DNA of 64,000 bases from Shimia sp039969785 (GTDB lineage: Bacteria; Pseudomonadota; Alphaproteobacteria; Rhodobacterales; Rhodobacteraceae). A model generated the notes under the pieces. It did no database searches. It was given only the letters and a program-made list of their open reading frames with translations, and was not told the DNA's origin. The translations under genes and the position numbers were made by a program. The stretch is taken from contig NZ_JBDVNC010000037.1 of NCBI RefSeq assembly GCF_039969785.1, positions 186,001-250,000 of the forward strand. Direction: 5' to 3'. This document shows positions 53,266-61,867 of the stretch, one piece after another. Within the stretch, counting starts at the first letter, position 1. The number at the start of each line of letters is the position of its first letter.

Positions 53266-53712
53266 ATGTCATCCACGTCGTTTTATGCGTTGACCATGCT
53301 GATCGCGGGAGTTGGCATTCCAATTCTGGCCGCCCTTAACGCTGCGCTGGGTCAACGGCTTGGCTCACCGCTCGCGGCCGGGGTTGTCCTGTTTGTTGTT
53401 GCATTCTCATGTGCCTTCATTGTCAGTGCGGCCAGCGGCCATCTTCCTCGGCTGAGCACCCTTCCCGCGGCCCCAAAACACCTGCTTCTGGCAGGATGTC
53501 TGGTGGCCTTCTATGTCCTGTCAATCACATGGATCGCACCAAAGTTCGGCATCGGGAACGCCGTTTTCTTTGTGCTGCTTGGTCAACTATTGTCCGCCGC
53601 CGCAATCGATCATTTCGGCCTGTTTGGCGCGCAATCCTCGCCGATTTCGCTGACGCGCGCTGGCGGAATTGCCCTGATGGCCGCCGGCGTCTGGATGACT
53701 CAATTGGCCTAG
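53266..53712 (+). CDS. DMT-superfamily transporter (YdcZ/DUF606-like)
   Basis: A 148-residue membrane protein with five hydrophobic segments, e.g. YALTMLIAGVGIPILAALNAALG at 6-28 and VVLFVVAFSCAFIVSAASG. Typical DUF606 (YdcZ) half-size drug/metabolite transporter. Start at 53266 follows CAGGAGCTTATTG. Overlaps the convergent lolD by 4 bp. Confidence 0.82.
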   Translation: MSSTSFYALTMLIAGVGIPILAALNAALGQRLGSPLAAGVVLFVVAFSCAFIVSAASGHLPRLSTLPAAPKHLLLAGCLVAFYVLSITWIAPKFGIGNAVFFVLLGQLLSAAAIDHFGLFGAQSSPISLTRAGGIALMAAGVWMTQLA

Positions 53713-54392
53713 GACGCCACCAAAACACCGTCCTGTAACTTGACAACCCGGTCCATGCGCGCGGCCAGTTCCATATTGTGTGTCGCGATCAAAGCAGCCA
53801 GACCAGTACCGCGCACCAATTCCATCAACGCCGCAAAAACCTGATCCGACGTGCCAGGATCCAGATTTCCGGTTGGCTCATCTGCCAACAGAATTCGGGG
53901 TTTATTGGCCAAAGCTCGACAAAACGCAACGCGCTGCTGTTCACCGCCCGACATCGCCGCCGGTCGATGGCTTGCCCGCTCTGCCACGCCAACCTGCGTC
54001 AGCAATTCCATCGCATTGGCGTCCGCCATTTCGCGCGCAACCCCATTGGCCAATTGCGGCAAACTCACATTTTCCAGCGCATTAAACTCGGGAAGCAAAT
54101 GGTGGAATTGATACACAAAACCAACGTCCCTGCGTCGCGCCACGGTACGCCGTCTGTCCGACCGCCCACTTAACAACTCACCGCCAATTTCCACGTCGCC
54201 CGTATCCGGCGCGTCCAGCAAACCCGCAATATGCAACAGCGTCGATTTACCCGCCCCGGATGGTGCCACCAAGGCGACCATTTCGCCAGCCTGCAACGTC
54301 AGGTCAGCCCCGCGCAACACTTGGACTTCACCCGGCAAGCCTTTGTTATACAGTTTAGTAATGCCACTCAGCTTCAGCACAATGTCACTCAT
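53709..54392 (-). CDS. lolD: lipoprotein-releasing ABC transporter ATPase LolD
   Basis: A 227-residue ABC ATPase. Walker A APSGAGKST, signature MSGGEQQRVA, Walker B LLADEPTGNLD, in a form typical of MacB/LolD. It powers release of outer-membrane lipoproteins together with LolC/E. Overlaps the upstream lolC/E gene by 8 bp and is translationally coupled to it. Confidence 0.93.
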   Translation of the reverse strand: MSDIVLKLSGITKLYNKGLPGEVQVLRGADLTLQAGEMVALVAPSGAGKSTLLHIAGLLDAPDTGDVEIGGELLSGRSDRRRTVARRRDVGFVYQFHHLLPEFNALENVSLPQLANGVAREMADANAMELLTQVGVAERASHRPAAMSGGEQQRVAFCRALANKPRILLADEPTGNLDPGTSDQVFAALMELVRGTGLAALIATHNMELAARMDRVVKLQDGVLVAS

Positions 54393-55662
54393 ATCTCAAC
54401 GCCTCCACCGGGTTCATCCGCGCAGCGCGTCGTGCAGGAAAGATTGTGACGATAAAGGACAACCCCAGCGACAAAACAACTGCGCTTAACACATCCGCAA
54501 ACTCAAGCTTCGCTGGCAGGTGATATATGCCGCGAATGGCCGGGTCCCACGTTCCGCCTCCCATGATCATGTTTACAAATCCGAACACCGGGTCGATATA
54601 AACAGCAAACAGGCAACCCAAAATCACGCCGAGCAGAGTTCCAATAAGGCCAGTAAAGGCTCCGCAAATAAAGAATATTCTCAATATTGATCCTTCGGTC
54701 AGCCCCATAGTGCGCAAAATGCCAATGTCGCGCCCCTTGTTCTTTACCAACATTATCAGCCCGGAAACGATATTCATTGTGGCAATCAAAACCAGAATGG
54801 ACAGGATGATAAACATGACATTGTCCTCAACCTCAAGCGCGCGCAAAAACCCGCCCGAAGCGTCCCGCCATGTCCATACCAGCACCCGATCACCGCCTGC
54901 CTGCATCAACGGCACCGCCATCGCGTCAACCTGATCCGGCACATCAACCATCACTTCAATTTCATCCGCCACTCCGTCGCGACCAAAGAAGGATTGTGCT
55001 TCGGCAAACGGCAAATAGGCGCGCGTGCGGTCAATGTCATATCGCCCGGCTGAAAAGATATAGACGACCTCATAGGCGTTGATGCGCGGCGACGTTCCAA
55101 AGGCAGTTTTTACGCCGTTCGGAGAGATGATCTTGATCCGGTCCCCAACCGACGCGCCCAGTTCGCGCGCAACGCCTGATCCTATTGCAATGCCCTCTGC
55201 AAACCGTGCAATGTCACCATCCCCAGTTTCCGGGTCGGCAATGCGCGGCAGTTGGATCAGGTTTTCAGATCGGATTCCAAACACTTCCACGCCAGCGTTG
55301 CGGTTACGCAAACTGGTCATCACCTGCCCTTTGATCAAGGGTGCCGCGCGCACCACGCCGGGCACGTCGCGCAGTTTTTCTGCCATCGTGTCAAAGTCGC
55401 GGATCGTGCGATCAATTGTGCCTGCCTCGCTTACCGTGCCGGTCTGATAGATCGTCACATGCGCGTTGGCCCCAAGGATCGTGTCGACAAATTCAGCCCG
55501 AAACCCGGACCGCACCGACAAGGTTGCAATCAGCGCAAAAACCGCAAGCGTTATGCCGATCAGGCTGATCCATGTCATTACGCTGACACCGCCTTCGGCC
55601 TTGCGCGCCCGCAAATAGCGCCAGGCAATCATCCACTCAAAAGGGGCGAAAGGGGGGGTCAT
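54385..55662 (-). CDS. lolC: lipoprotein-releasing permease LolC/LolE
   Basis: A 425-residue four-helix permease with one N-terminal helix (VMTWISLIGITLAVFALIATLSV), a large periplasmic domain, and three C-terminal helices (MNIVSGLIMLV, FICGAFTGLIGTLLGV and VVLSLGLSFIVTIFPAR). In alphaproteobacteria a single protein commonly does the LolC and LolE jobs (also called LolF). Promoter region to its right. Confidence 0.92.
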   Translation of the reverse strand: MTPPFAPFEWMIAWRYLRARKAEGGVSVMTWISLIGITLAVFALIATLSVRSGFRAEFVDTILGANAHVTIYQTGTVSEAGTIDRTIRDFDTMAEKLRDVPGVVRAAPLIKGQVMTSLRNRNAGVEVFGIRSENLIQLPRIADPETGDGDIARFAEGIAIGSGVARELGASVGDRIKIISPNGVKTAFGTSPRINAYEVVYIFSAGRYDIDRTRAYLPFAEAQSFFGRDGVADEIEVMVDVPDQVDAMAVPLMQAGGDRVLVWTWRDASGGFLRALEVEDNVMFIILSILVLIATMNIVSGLIMLVKNKGRDIGILRTMGLTEGSILRIFFICGAFTGLIGTLLGVILGCLFAVYIDPVFGFVNMIMGGGTWDPAIRGIYHLPAKLEFADVLSAVVLSLGLSFIVTIFPARRAARMNPVEALRYE

Positions 55663-55713
55663 GTCTGCTCCGTTTATTGTTGGCCGCGACCCTAAGAGCG
55701 CACCTGAGTAGGG

Positions 55714-56211
55714 TCAAGCCGCGCGGCGTCTCCGAAATGGCATGCGGATCAAACCAATCACAAGCGCCATCAGACACATCCCCGCCACAAGACCAACGCC
55801 GCCAAATACGGCGCCTTCAAATGACAGCGGCATGGCAGGCCGATAATCCTGCCAGGCCGCCTCGGCAATTTCCGCGTCAGACAGGCGTCCTGCGTGATAG
55901 GCCCGCATGAAAGGACCGGCGTTCTGTAACGCTCTCAGATCAGAAGTCAGACGATCATACCGGAACAGCGTGCCTTCCATCGTCTGCGCACGCGCCGCGC
56001 CCATCGCACCACCATCTGCCAGCTCCGCCAGGGCCTCCTGCCGGCTCAGCCCCAAACCACGCGCGTCGGCATCAAATTCGCTCACAAACCGCGTCAACTC
56101 ATCAACGGCGCCAGCCAGACGTTGGGTATATTGCTGCGAATACTCGGGAAATTGCGACAACCCCGCCGCGCCCGATAACCCACCGGCCAATACAACAACA
56201 CGCCCAATCAT
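55714..56211 (-). CDS. DUF2937 family membrane protein
   Basis: A 165-residue protein (start ATG 56211; longer frame to 56247 has weaker support). N-terminus MIGRVVVLAGGLSGAAGLSQFPEYSQQYTQRLAG is followed by a helical segment and a C-terminal membrane helix (about 137-157). The family is DUF2937, function unknown. Stands between lolC and proS. Confidence 0.82.
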   Translation of the reverse strand: MIGRVVVLAGGLSGAAGLSQFPEYSQQYTQRLAGAVDELTRFVSEFDADARGLGLSRQEALAELADGGAMGAARAQTMEGTLFRYDRLTSDLRALQNAGPFMRAYHAGRLSDAEIAEAAWQDYRPAMPLSFEGAVFGGVGLVAGMCLMALVIGLIRMPFRRRRAA

Positions 56212-56338
56212 CCGTGCCCCCTCACAACTGACACCCCGCGATACCACAGCGCCGCGCCAATTTCAGCCTATTGCCAGACACAGCCAAGCCCGCGCGCGTT
56301 CTTCTGCCGAAGACGTCGCCCCCCTGCGCCAATCCCGA

Positions 56339-56377
56339 GGCCCCAAAGGGCCGAGATATCCTGCGCGCCAAAGGCGC
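56339..56377 (-). terminator. paired hairpins downstream of proS
   Basis: GGCCC-CAAA-GGGCC at 56339-56352 and GCGCC-AAA-GGCGC at 56365-56377, both just after the proS stop on the minus strand. Two short perfect stems so close together fit a terminator or a small repeat element of the genus. Confidence 0.5.
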
Positions 56378-56396
56378 ACATTGTGGTTACGAAACT

Positions 56397-57734
56397 TTAG
56401 AAGCCGGCGTAAATGCGTGCCACTTTTTCGATAGCCAATTCGGGTGTCAGCTCTTCGCTGTCTCCGGTCCGTCGACAGGTCAGCTCGACCACACCGTTTT
56501 TCAAGCCACGCGGGCCCACAGTGATACGCCACGGCAAACCAATCAGATCCATCGAGGCAAACTTGCCTCCGGCCCGCTCCTTGCGATCATCATAAAGCGG
56601 TTCCAGTCCCAGCGCAGTCAGCGACGCATACAGTGCCTCGCAGGCTGCGTCGGCTTCTGCATCGCCTTGTTTCAAATTCACAATTCCGCAATGGAACGGT
56701 GTCACACCTTCAGGCCAGATGATGCCCTTGTCGTCATGGCTTGCCTCGATAATCGCGCCCAACAGACGCGACACACCGATACCGTGCGATCCCATATGCA
56801 CAGGCAGCGACGGGCCCTCGGGCGTCTGAACGGTCGCGCCCAGCGCTTCGGAATACTGCGTACCAAAGTAAAAGATCTGCCCCACTTCGATGCCACGCGC
56901 TGTGCGCTGACGCGCCTCGGGGATCTTTGCAAATTCTGCCGCATCATGGGTCTCATCAGTGCGCGCATAGCGGCTGGTGAATTCTTCCAGAACGCCCTGA
57001 CACTGCGCGACATCGTCAAAATCGATGTCCCGGTCGCCAAATTTCAGGTCAGTGATATCGCTGTCATAAAACACTTCGGACTCGCCGGTGTCTGCCAGCA
57101 CCAGAAACTCGTGCGTATAATCCCCGCCGATTGGCCCGGAATCCGCCCGCATCGGGATCGCCTGCAATCCCATGCGCTCATAGGTCCGCAGATAGCTTAC
57201 CAAATGTCGGTTATAGGCGTGCAGCGCGTCTTCCTTAGTCAGGTCGAAATTATACCCATCCTTCATCAAAAACTCGCGCCCGCGCATTACGCCAAAACGA
57301 GGGCGGATTTCATCGCGGAATTTCCACTGGATCTGATACAGCGTCAGCGGCAGGTCCTTGTAGCTTTTAACATGGCTGCGGAACACATCTGTGAACATCT
57401 CTTCTGCAGTGGGCGAGAACAACATGTCGCGCCCATGTCGGTCCTGCATGCGCAGCATCTCTTCGCCATACCCGTCAAACCGCCCGGACTCGCGCCACAG
57501 ATCAGCCGATTGCAACGTCGGCATCAGCATTGCGATATGCCCGGCGCGCGCCTGTTCTTCGTGCACAATGTTTTCCAGTTTGCGCAACACTTTGAACCCC
57601 ATCGGCAACCAGGAATAAATTCCGGCACTGGCCTGTTTGATCATCCCGGCCCGCAACATATAGCGGTGGCTGACAATCTGGGCCTCAGAGGGTGTTTCCT
57701 TAAGCACAGGCAGGAAATAGCGGGACAGGCGCAT
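56397..57734 (-). CDS. proS: prolyl-tRNA synthetase
   Basis: A 445-residue class II synthetase of the short alphaproteobacterial type (no editing insertion between motifs 2 and 3). Motif 2 and 3 segments appear as FRDEIRPRFGVMRGREFLMKD and VSRLLGAIIEA. It charges tRNA-Pro. Start at 57734. Confidence 0.95.
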   Translation of the reverse strand: MRLSRYFLPVLKETPSEAQIVSHRYMLRAGMIKQASAGIYSWLPMGFKVLRKLENIVHEEQARAGHIAMLMPTLQSADLWRESGRFDGYGEEMLRMQDRHGRDMLFSPTAEEMFTDVFRSHVKSYKDLPLTLYQIQWKFRDEIRPRFGVMRGREFLMKDGYNFDLTKEDALHAYNRHLVSYLRTYERMGLQAIPMRADSGPIGGDYTHEFLVLADTGESEVFYDSDITDLKFGDRDIDFDDVAQCQGVLEEFTSRYARTDETHDAAEFAKIPEARQRTARGIEVGQIFYFGTQYSEALGATVQTPEGPSLPVHMGSHGIGVSRLLGAIIEASHDDKGIIWPEGVTPFHCGIVNLKQGDAEADAACEALYASLTALGLEPLYDDRKERAGGKFASMDLIGLPWRITVGPRGLKNGVVELTCRRTGDSEELTPELAIEKVARIYAGF

Positions 57735-57945
57735 GATGGCTCCTTGCAAAAAGCGTTGGTTGTCTTGTCGTTTATGGCTTTGTGATCAGGCACACAAGTG
57801 CGCACGACCCGCAATCACCTCAGCAAAACGAATTTGCCCCCCTGCAGCTGAGAAACAGACCGCTCCGCAAATTCTGCCTCGCCCGCTCAGATACATTGCG
57901 CCGCCAACGCTTCATGCTAAAAGACGCTTACTCCAAGAGGCAGAC

Positions 57946-59955
57946 ATGGCACGACAATACAGAACCGATATTGACGGGCTTCGTGCCATCGCGATCCTTG
58001 GGGTGGTGCTGTACCATGCCGGGTTAAAAATGATGTCCGGCGGGTATGCCGGTGTTGACGTGTTTTTTGTCATTTCCGGCTATCTGATCGGTGGCAATAT
58101 TCTTGATGATCTTGAGGCGCATCGGTTCACCTTCCGTAACTTCTATACCCGTCGCGCGCGTCGTATTTTGCCGGCTTTGATTGTCATGGTGCTGGCCGTT
58201 ATGTGTTTGGGCTGGTTTACCCTCATGCCCAATCCGTATCGCTATATGGGTGGCGCTGCGATCACATCCCTGCTTTCGCTGTCCAATATCTGGTTTTTGA
58301 ACCGGATCGACTATTTCAACCCCGACGCCACGCAGGATCCCTTGATTCACACGTGGAGCCTTGGGGTCGAGGAACAGTTTTACCTGATAATCCCGCTGCT
58401 TCTACTGGTACTCTGGCGCTGGCGACCCGGCCTGATCGGACCCGCTCTGCTTGGCCTGATTATCGCCAGCCTCGCCATTACGCTGATCACCAGCGGCGAA
58501 TACCGGATGCAGGCGTTTTATCTGTTGCACACCCGGGCATGGGAATTGTTGGCGGGTGTGGGCGTGGCTTGGGTTGAACGCAACCGGCCAATGGCCCGGC
58601 AGTTTCACACGCCATTTTACAGTCTTGGGCTGGGGCTGGTCCTGATCGGGTTGTGGAGCGTACCGCCCGCCGCGCCGTGGCCGGGGGTGTGGACCCTTCC
58701 GGTCGTGCTGGGCACCTCCCTGATACTGATTGCACCGCAGGCCTCGACAGCCTTGCGCGCATTGCTCAGCAATCCACCAATGCGCTTTATTGGCCTGATA
58801 TCCTATTCTTTATATCTGTGGCATCAGCCGGTAATCAGCCTGTCCAAAGCCACTGACATCTGGCCCGAAACATGGCCCGGCATCGTGCTGGCGCTCGCTC
58901 TGATGATCGCCATCGCCACGCTCAGCTGGCGTTTTGTGGAACGCCCGTTTCGTATCTCGGGGCCGCTGCCCCGTTTCCGACCGCGCGCCCTGATGCTGGC
59001 TGTGTTTGCAACATTGCTCATCGCCATCGGCGGCGGCGTGACCAAAGGCTACCCCAGCCGCATCCCGTCAGATGTTCTTGCAGTCCTCGACATGCGCAAC
59101 TCCCACAGCGAAAGCTATCGCCGCTGTACGTATTCACGCGCTCAGGTGCCGGACTTTGACCCTGACACGGCCTGCACATTTGGCGGTCCGGGCGTGCCGG
59201 ATGTGCTGTTGTGGGGCGACAGCCATGGCGCACGGCTCAGCGAGCCTCTGGGCACGGCACTGGCCAAACAAGGCCATATTCTGCGTCAACATACGCTGTC
59301 CAGCTGCCTGCCACTGTCCAACTTAATCATCCGTGGTCAAACCCGCGCACAGCAATGTCCAATATTTAACGCACAGGTCCGGCAATACCTGAGCGCGCAT
59401 CCTGAAATCACCCAGGTTGTCCTGTTTGCAACCTGGAAAAACTACATGTTCGACGTCACCGGCCCAAATATGAAAGGCTACTGGGGCGAAGATGGGTTTT
59501 ACGCAGTACCTCTGAACCACACCGGCCCGATTGACCGGCAGATGCGGGAACAAGGCTTTGTTGATGCGCTTGCTGATCAACTCGCGGCGATCGCTCCGGG
59601 GCGCCATGTCACTTTGGTGCTGCCCATCCCGCGCCCGGATGTTGATGTTCCGCTGCATTTTGCCACCCAGACATGGCGCGGCACGCCCTTGCCGTCCACG
59701 TCGGGATATCCGCGCGCCATCGAAGACACGCTGGGCACCCCAATGCGCGCATTATTCAAGGCCGCCATTGCCGCTGCTGATCTGACGCCTGATCGGCTTA
59801 GCGTGATTGATCCCATCGACATGTATTGCAACAATTCGCAATGTGATCTGATCCGCGATGGACAGCTCTTGTTTAGCGATGGCAACCACCCCAGCCTTCC
59901 GGGTTTGGACCTGTTCATCCCGGCAATAATCGACGCAATTGTTACAAATCGCTGA
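57946..59955 (+). CDS. OafA/YrhL-type acyltransferase with SGNH domain
   Basis: A 669-residue membrane acyltransferase. The N-terminal half (about 5-370) is an acyltransferase-3 domain with RTDIDGLRAIAILGVVLYHAG and about ten helices. The C-terminal half is an SGNH hydrolase-like domain, with the motif GDSHGARL near residue 425 and a later GNHPSLPG. Such proteins O-acetylate surface polysaccharides. Start at 57946 follows AAGAGGCAGAC; the longer frame to 57733 is rejected. Confidence 0.88.
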   Translation: MARQYRTDIDGLRAIAILGVVLYHAGLKMMSGGYAGVDVFFVISGYLIGGNILDDLEAHRFTFRNFYTRRARRILPALIVMVLAVMCLGWFTLMPNPYRYMGGAAITSLLSLSNIWFLNRIDYFNPDATQDPLIHTWSLGVEEQFYLIIPLLLLVLWRWRPGLIGPALLGLIIASLAITLITSGEYRMQAFYLLHTRAWELLAGVGVAWVERNRPMARQFHTPFYSLGLGLVLIGLWSVPPAAPWPGVWTLPVVLGTSLILIAPQASTALRALLSNPPMRFIGLISYSLYLWHQPVISLSKATDIWPETWPGIVLALALMIAIATLSWRFVERPFRISGPLPRFRPRALMLAVFATLLIAIGGGVTKGYPSRIPSDVLAVLDMRNSHSESYRRCTYSRAQVPDFDPDTACTFGGPGVPDVLLWGDSHGARLSEPLGTALAKQGHILRQHTLSSCLPLSNLIIRGQTRAQQCPIFNAQVRQYLSAHPEITQVVLFATWKNYMFDVTGPNMKGYWGEDGFYAVPLNHTGPIDRQMREQGFVDALADQLAAIAPGRHVTLVLPIPRPDVDVPLHFATQTWRGTPLPSTSGYPRAIEDTLGTPMRALFKAAIAAADLTPDRLSVIDPIDMYCNNSQCDLIRDGQLLFSDGNHPSLPGLDLFIPAIIDAIVTNR

Positions 59956-60017
59956 GCTGGCCTTGAAACCTCGACGGGATTGGTCAATCTCATGGGGGAG
60001 CAAACAGGGAATCTGAC

Positions 60018-61091
60018 ATGGCATTGCCAGCGCGCGATCAGCTGAAATACTGGGGACTGGCCGCGGTCCTGTTTTTTGCCGCGCTCTGGTATCTCGGCGA
60101 CGTCTTGTTGCCGTTCATTCTGGGCGGGGCCATCGCCTATTTTCTGGATCCCGTTGCAGACCGCCTCGAAGAAGCGGGTCTCAGCCGCACCGCCGCCACG
60201 GGCGTCATCACATTGTGCGGTGTGCTGATTTTTATCATTGCAGCGCTGGCCGTGGTGCCCTTGCTGATCAGCCAGGCGGTCGCACTGATCGACACAGTGC
60301 CTCAGCTCATCGCGGACTTGCAAAATTTTGTGACAGTGAATTTCCCAAGCGTTTCGACCCCGGACTCTGTGGTACACAAATCGCTCGTAACGTTGGGCGA
60401 GGCTGTTCAGGAACGCGGCGGCGCGCTCTTTCAGGGTGTGCTCAATTCGGCCCTGTCTGTCATTAACATATTGATGTTGATTGTGATTGTGCCCGTGGTG
60501 GCGTTTTATCTGCTGCTTGACTGGGACCGCATGGTGGCCGAGATCAATCGCCTTTTGCCGCTGGATCACGCGCCAACGATTCGTCTCTTGTCGACTCAGA
60601 TTGACAGAACACTGGCATCGTTTGTGCGCGGTATGGGCACGGTTTGCCTTATCCTTGGCACCTATTACGCCGTCGCCCTGATGATCGTCGGCCTGCAATT
60701 TGGCCTTGTAGTCGGCTTTATCGCCGGGCTTGTGACCTTTATTCCATATCTGGGTGCCCTGATCGGGGGCGCGCTGGCCATCGGCCTGGCATTGTTTCAG
60801 TTCTGGGGGGACTGGTTGTCAATCGGACTGGTTGCCGGTGTCTTTGCCATCGGTCAGGTGATCGAAGGCAATTTTCTGACCCCCAAACTGGTGGGCAGTT
60901 CGGTAGGTCTGCACCCGGTCTGGCTTTTGGTGGCCCTGTCCGTCTTTGGCGCGCTGTTTGGGTTTGTCGGCATGCTAGTGGCCGTCCCGGTGGCTGCTTC
61001 TCTGGGTGTTTTGGCACGGTTCTTGGCCGGGCAATACATGACCTCGCGACTTTATCTCGGCCTCAGCGCCGACGCACAGGACAACGACTGA
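60018..61091 (+). CDS. AI-2E transporter family permease
   Basis: A 357-residue membrane protein of the PerM/AI-2E transporter family. Eight hydrophobic segments, with the family signature FLDPVADRLEEAGLSRTAATGVI near 33-55 and PYLGALIGGALAIGLAL-type region. Substrate unknown. 4 bp before hdaA. Confidence 0.87.
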   Translation: MALPARDQLKYWGLAAVLFFAALWYLGDVLLPFILGGAIAYFLDPVADRLEEAGLSRTAATGVITLCGVLIFIIAALAVVPLLISQAVALIDTVPQLIADLQNFVTVNFPSVSTPDSVVHKSLVTLGEAVQERGGALFQGVLNSALSVINILMLIVIVPVVAFYLLLDWDRMVAEINRLLPLDHAPTIRLLSTQIDRTLASFVRGMGTVCLILGTYYAVALMIVGLQFGLVVGFIAGLVTFIPYLGALIGGALAIGLALFQFWGDWLSIGLVAGVFAIGQVIEGNFLTPKLVGSSVGLHPVWLLVALSVFGALFGFVGMLVAVPVAASLGVLARFLAGQYMTSRLYLGLSADAQDND

Positions 61092-61095
61092 TCTT

Positions 61096-61776
61096 ATGGC
61101 GGAACAACTGAATTTTGATCTGCCCGTTCGGGCGGCCCTGGGGCGTGACGACTTTTTTGTCAGCCCGGCCAACGCGTTGGCACTTGGGCTGGTCGAAAAC
61201 TGGCCCAATTGGCCCGGGAACAAACTTATCCTGTCCGGCGCCACTGGCGCGGGGAAAACCCACCTTGTGCATGTATGGGCAACCCTGTCCGGCGCGCGTA
61301 TTGTCGCCGCTTCAGACCTGACCACAGATGCCATCCCCGATCTGGCCCGCGGCCCGGTCGCAGTCGAAGACGTACCTGAAATTGCCAACAGCACCGACGC
61401 GCAAACCGCGCTGTTCCACCTGCACAACCTCACCCTTGCCGAAGGTCACAGCCTGTTGCTCAGCGGCACAGGAGAGCCCGGGCACTGGGGCCTGACGCTG
61501 CCGGATCTGCTCAGCCGGATGCAGGGCACAACCGTCGCAGCGCTGGATAAACCCGACGACATACTGCTGATGGCGGTGATGGCCAAACAATTCGCAGACC
61601 GTCAGCTTGTGCCCGGCCCTGAAACGCTTCCTTATCTGATCAAAAACATGGACAGATCGTTTGAAACCGCCACCCGACTTGTGACCGCAATAGATCAGCT
61701 GTCGCTCAGCGAAAAGCGCCCGATCACCCGCAATCTGGCCAAACGCGTTCTTGAAAGCGGTTCAGAACAGGCCTGA
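61096..61776 (+). CDS. hdaA: HdaA, DnaA-related regulatory inactivator
   Basis: A 226-residue protein resembling the AAA+ part of DnaA but without the DNA-binding domain. Walker A SGATGAGKT near 47-55, then a Walker B-like PVAVEDV. In alphaproteobacteria HdaA works with the beta clamp to switch DnaA-ATP to DnaA-ADP. The N-terminus (EQLNFDLPVRAALG) contains the clamp-binding motif QLNFDLP. Confidence 0.88.
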   Translation: MAEQLNFDLPVRAALGRDDFFVSPANALALGLVENWPNWPGNKLILSGATGAGKTHLVHVWATLSGARIVAASDLTTDAIPDLARGPVAVEDVPEIANSTDAQTALFHLHNLTLAEGHSLLLSGTGEPGHWGLTLPDLLSRMQGTTVAALDKPDDILLMAVMAKQFADRQLVPGPETLPYLIKNMDRSFETATRLVTAIDQLSLSEKRPITRNLAKRVLESGSEQA

Positions 61777-61867
61777 CATTTTCCAGCAAAACCAAAGCGA
61801 TCTGGACGTTCTTTCAATCAGGGTCTAGACTTAGGATTATTCCCCCAGCTCCAATTTTGCGTGTGTA

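Noticed and set aside
56271..57785. Plus-strand frame of 504 codons antisense to proS
   Set aside because: Covers the proS gene on the other strand; no ribosome site or recognisable motif.
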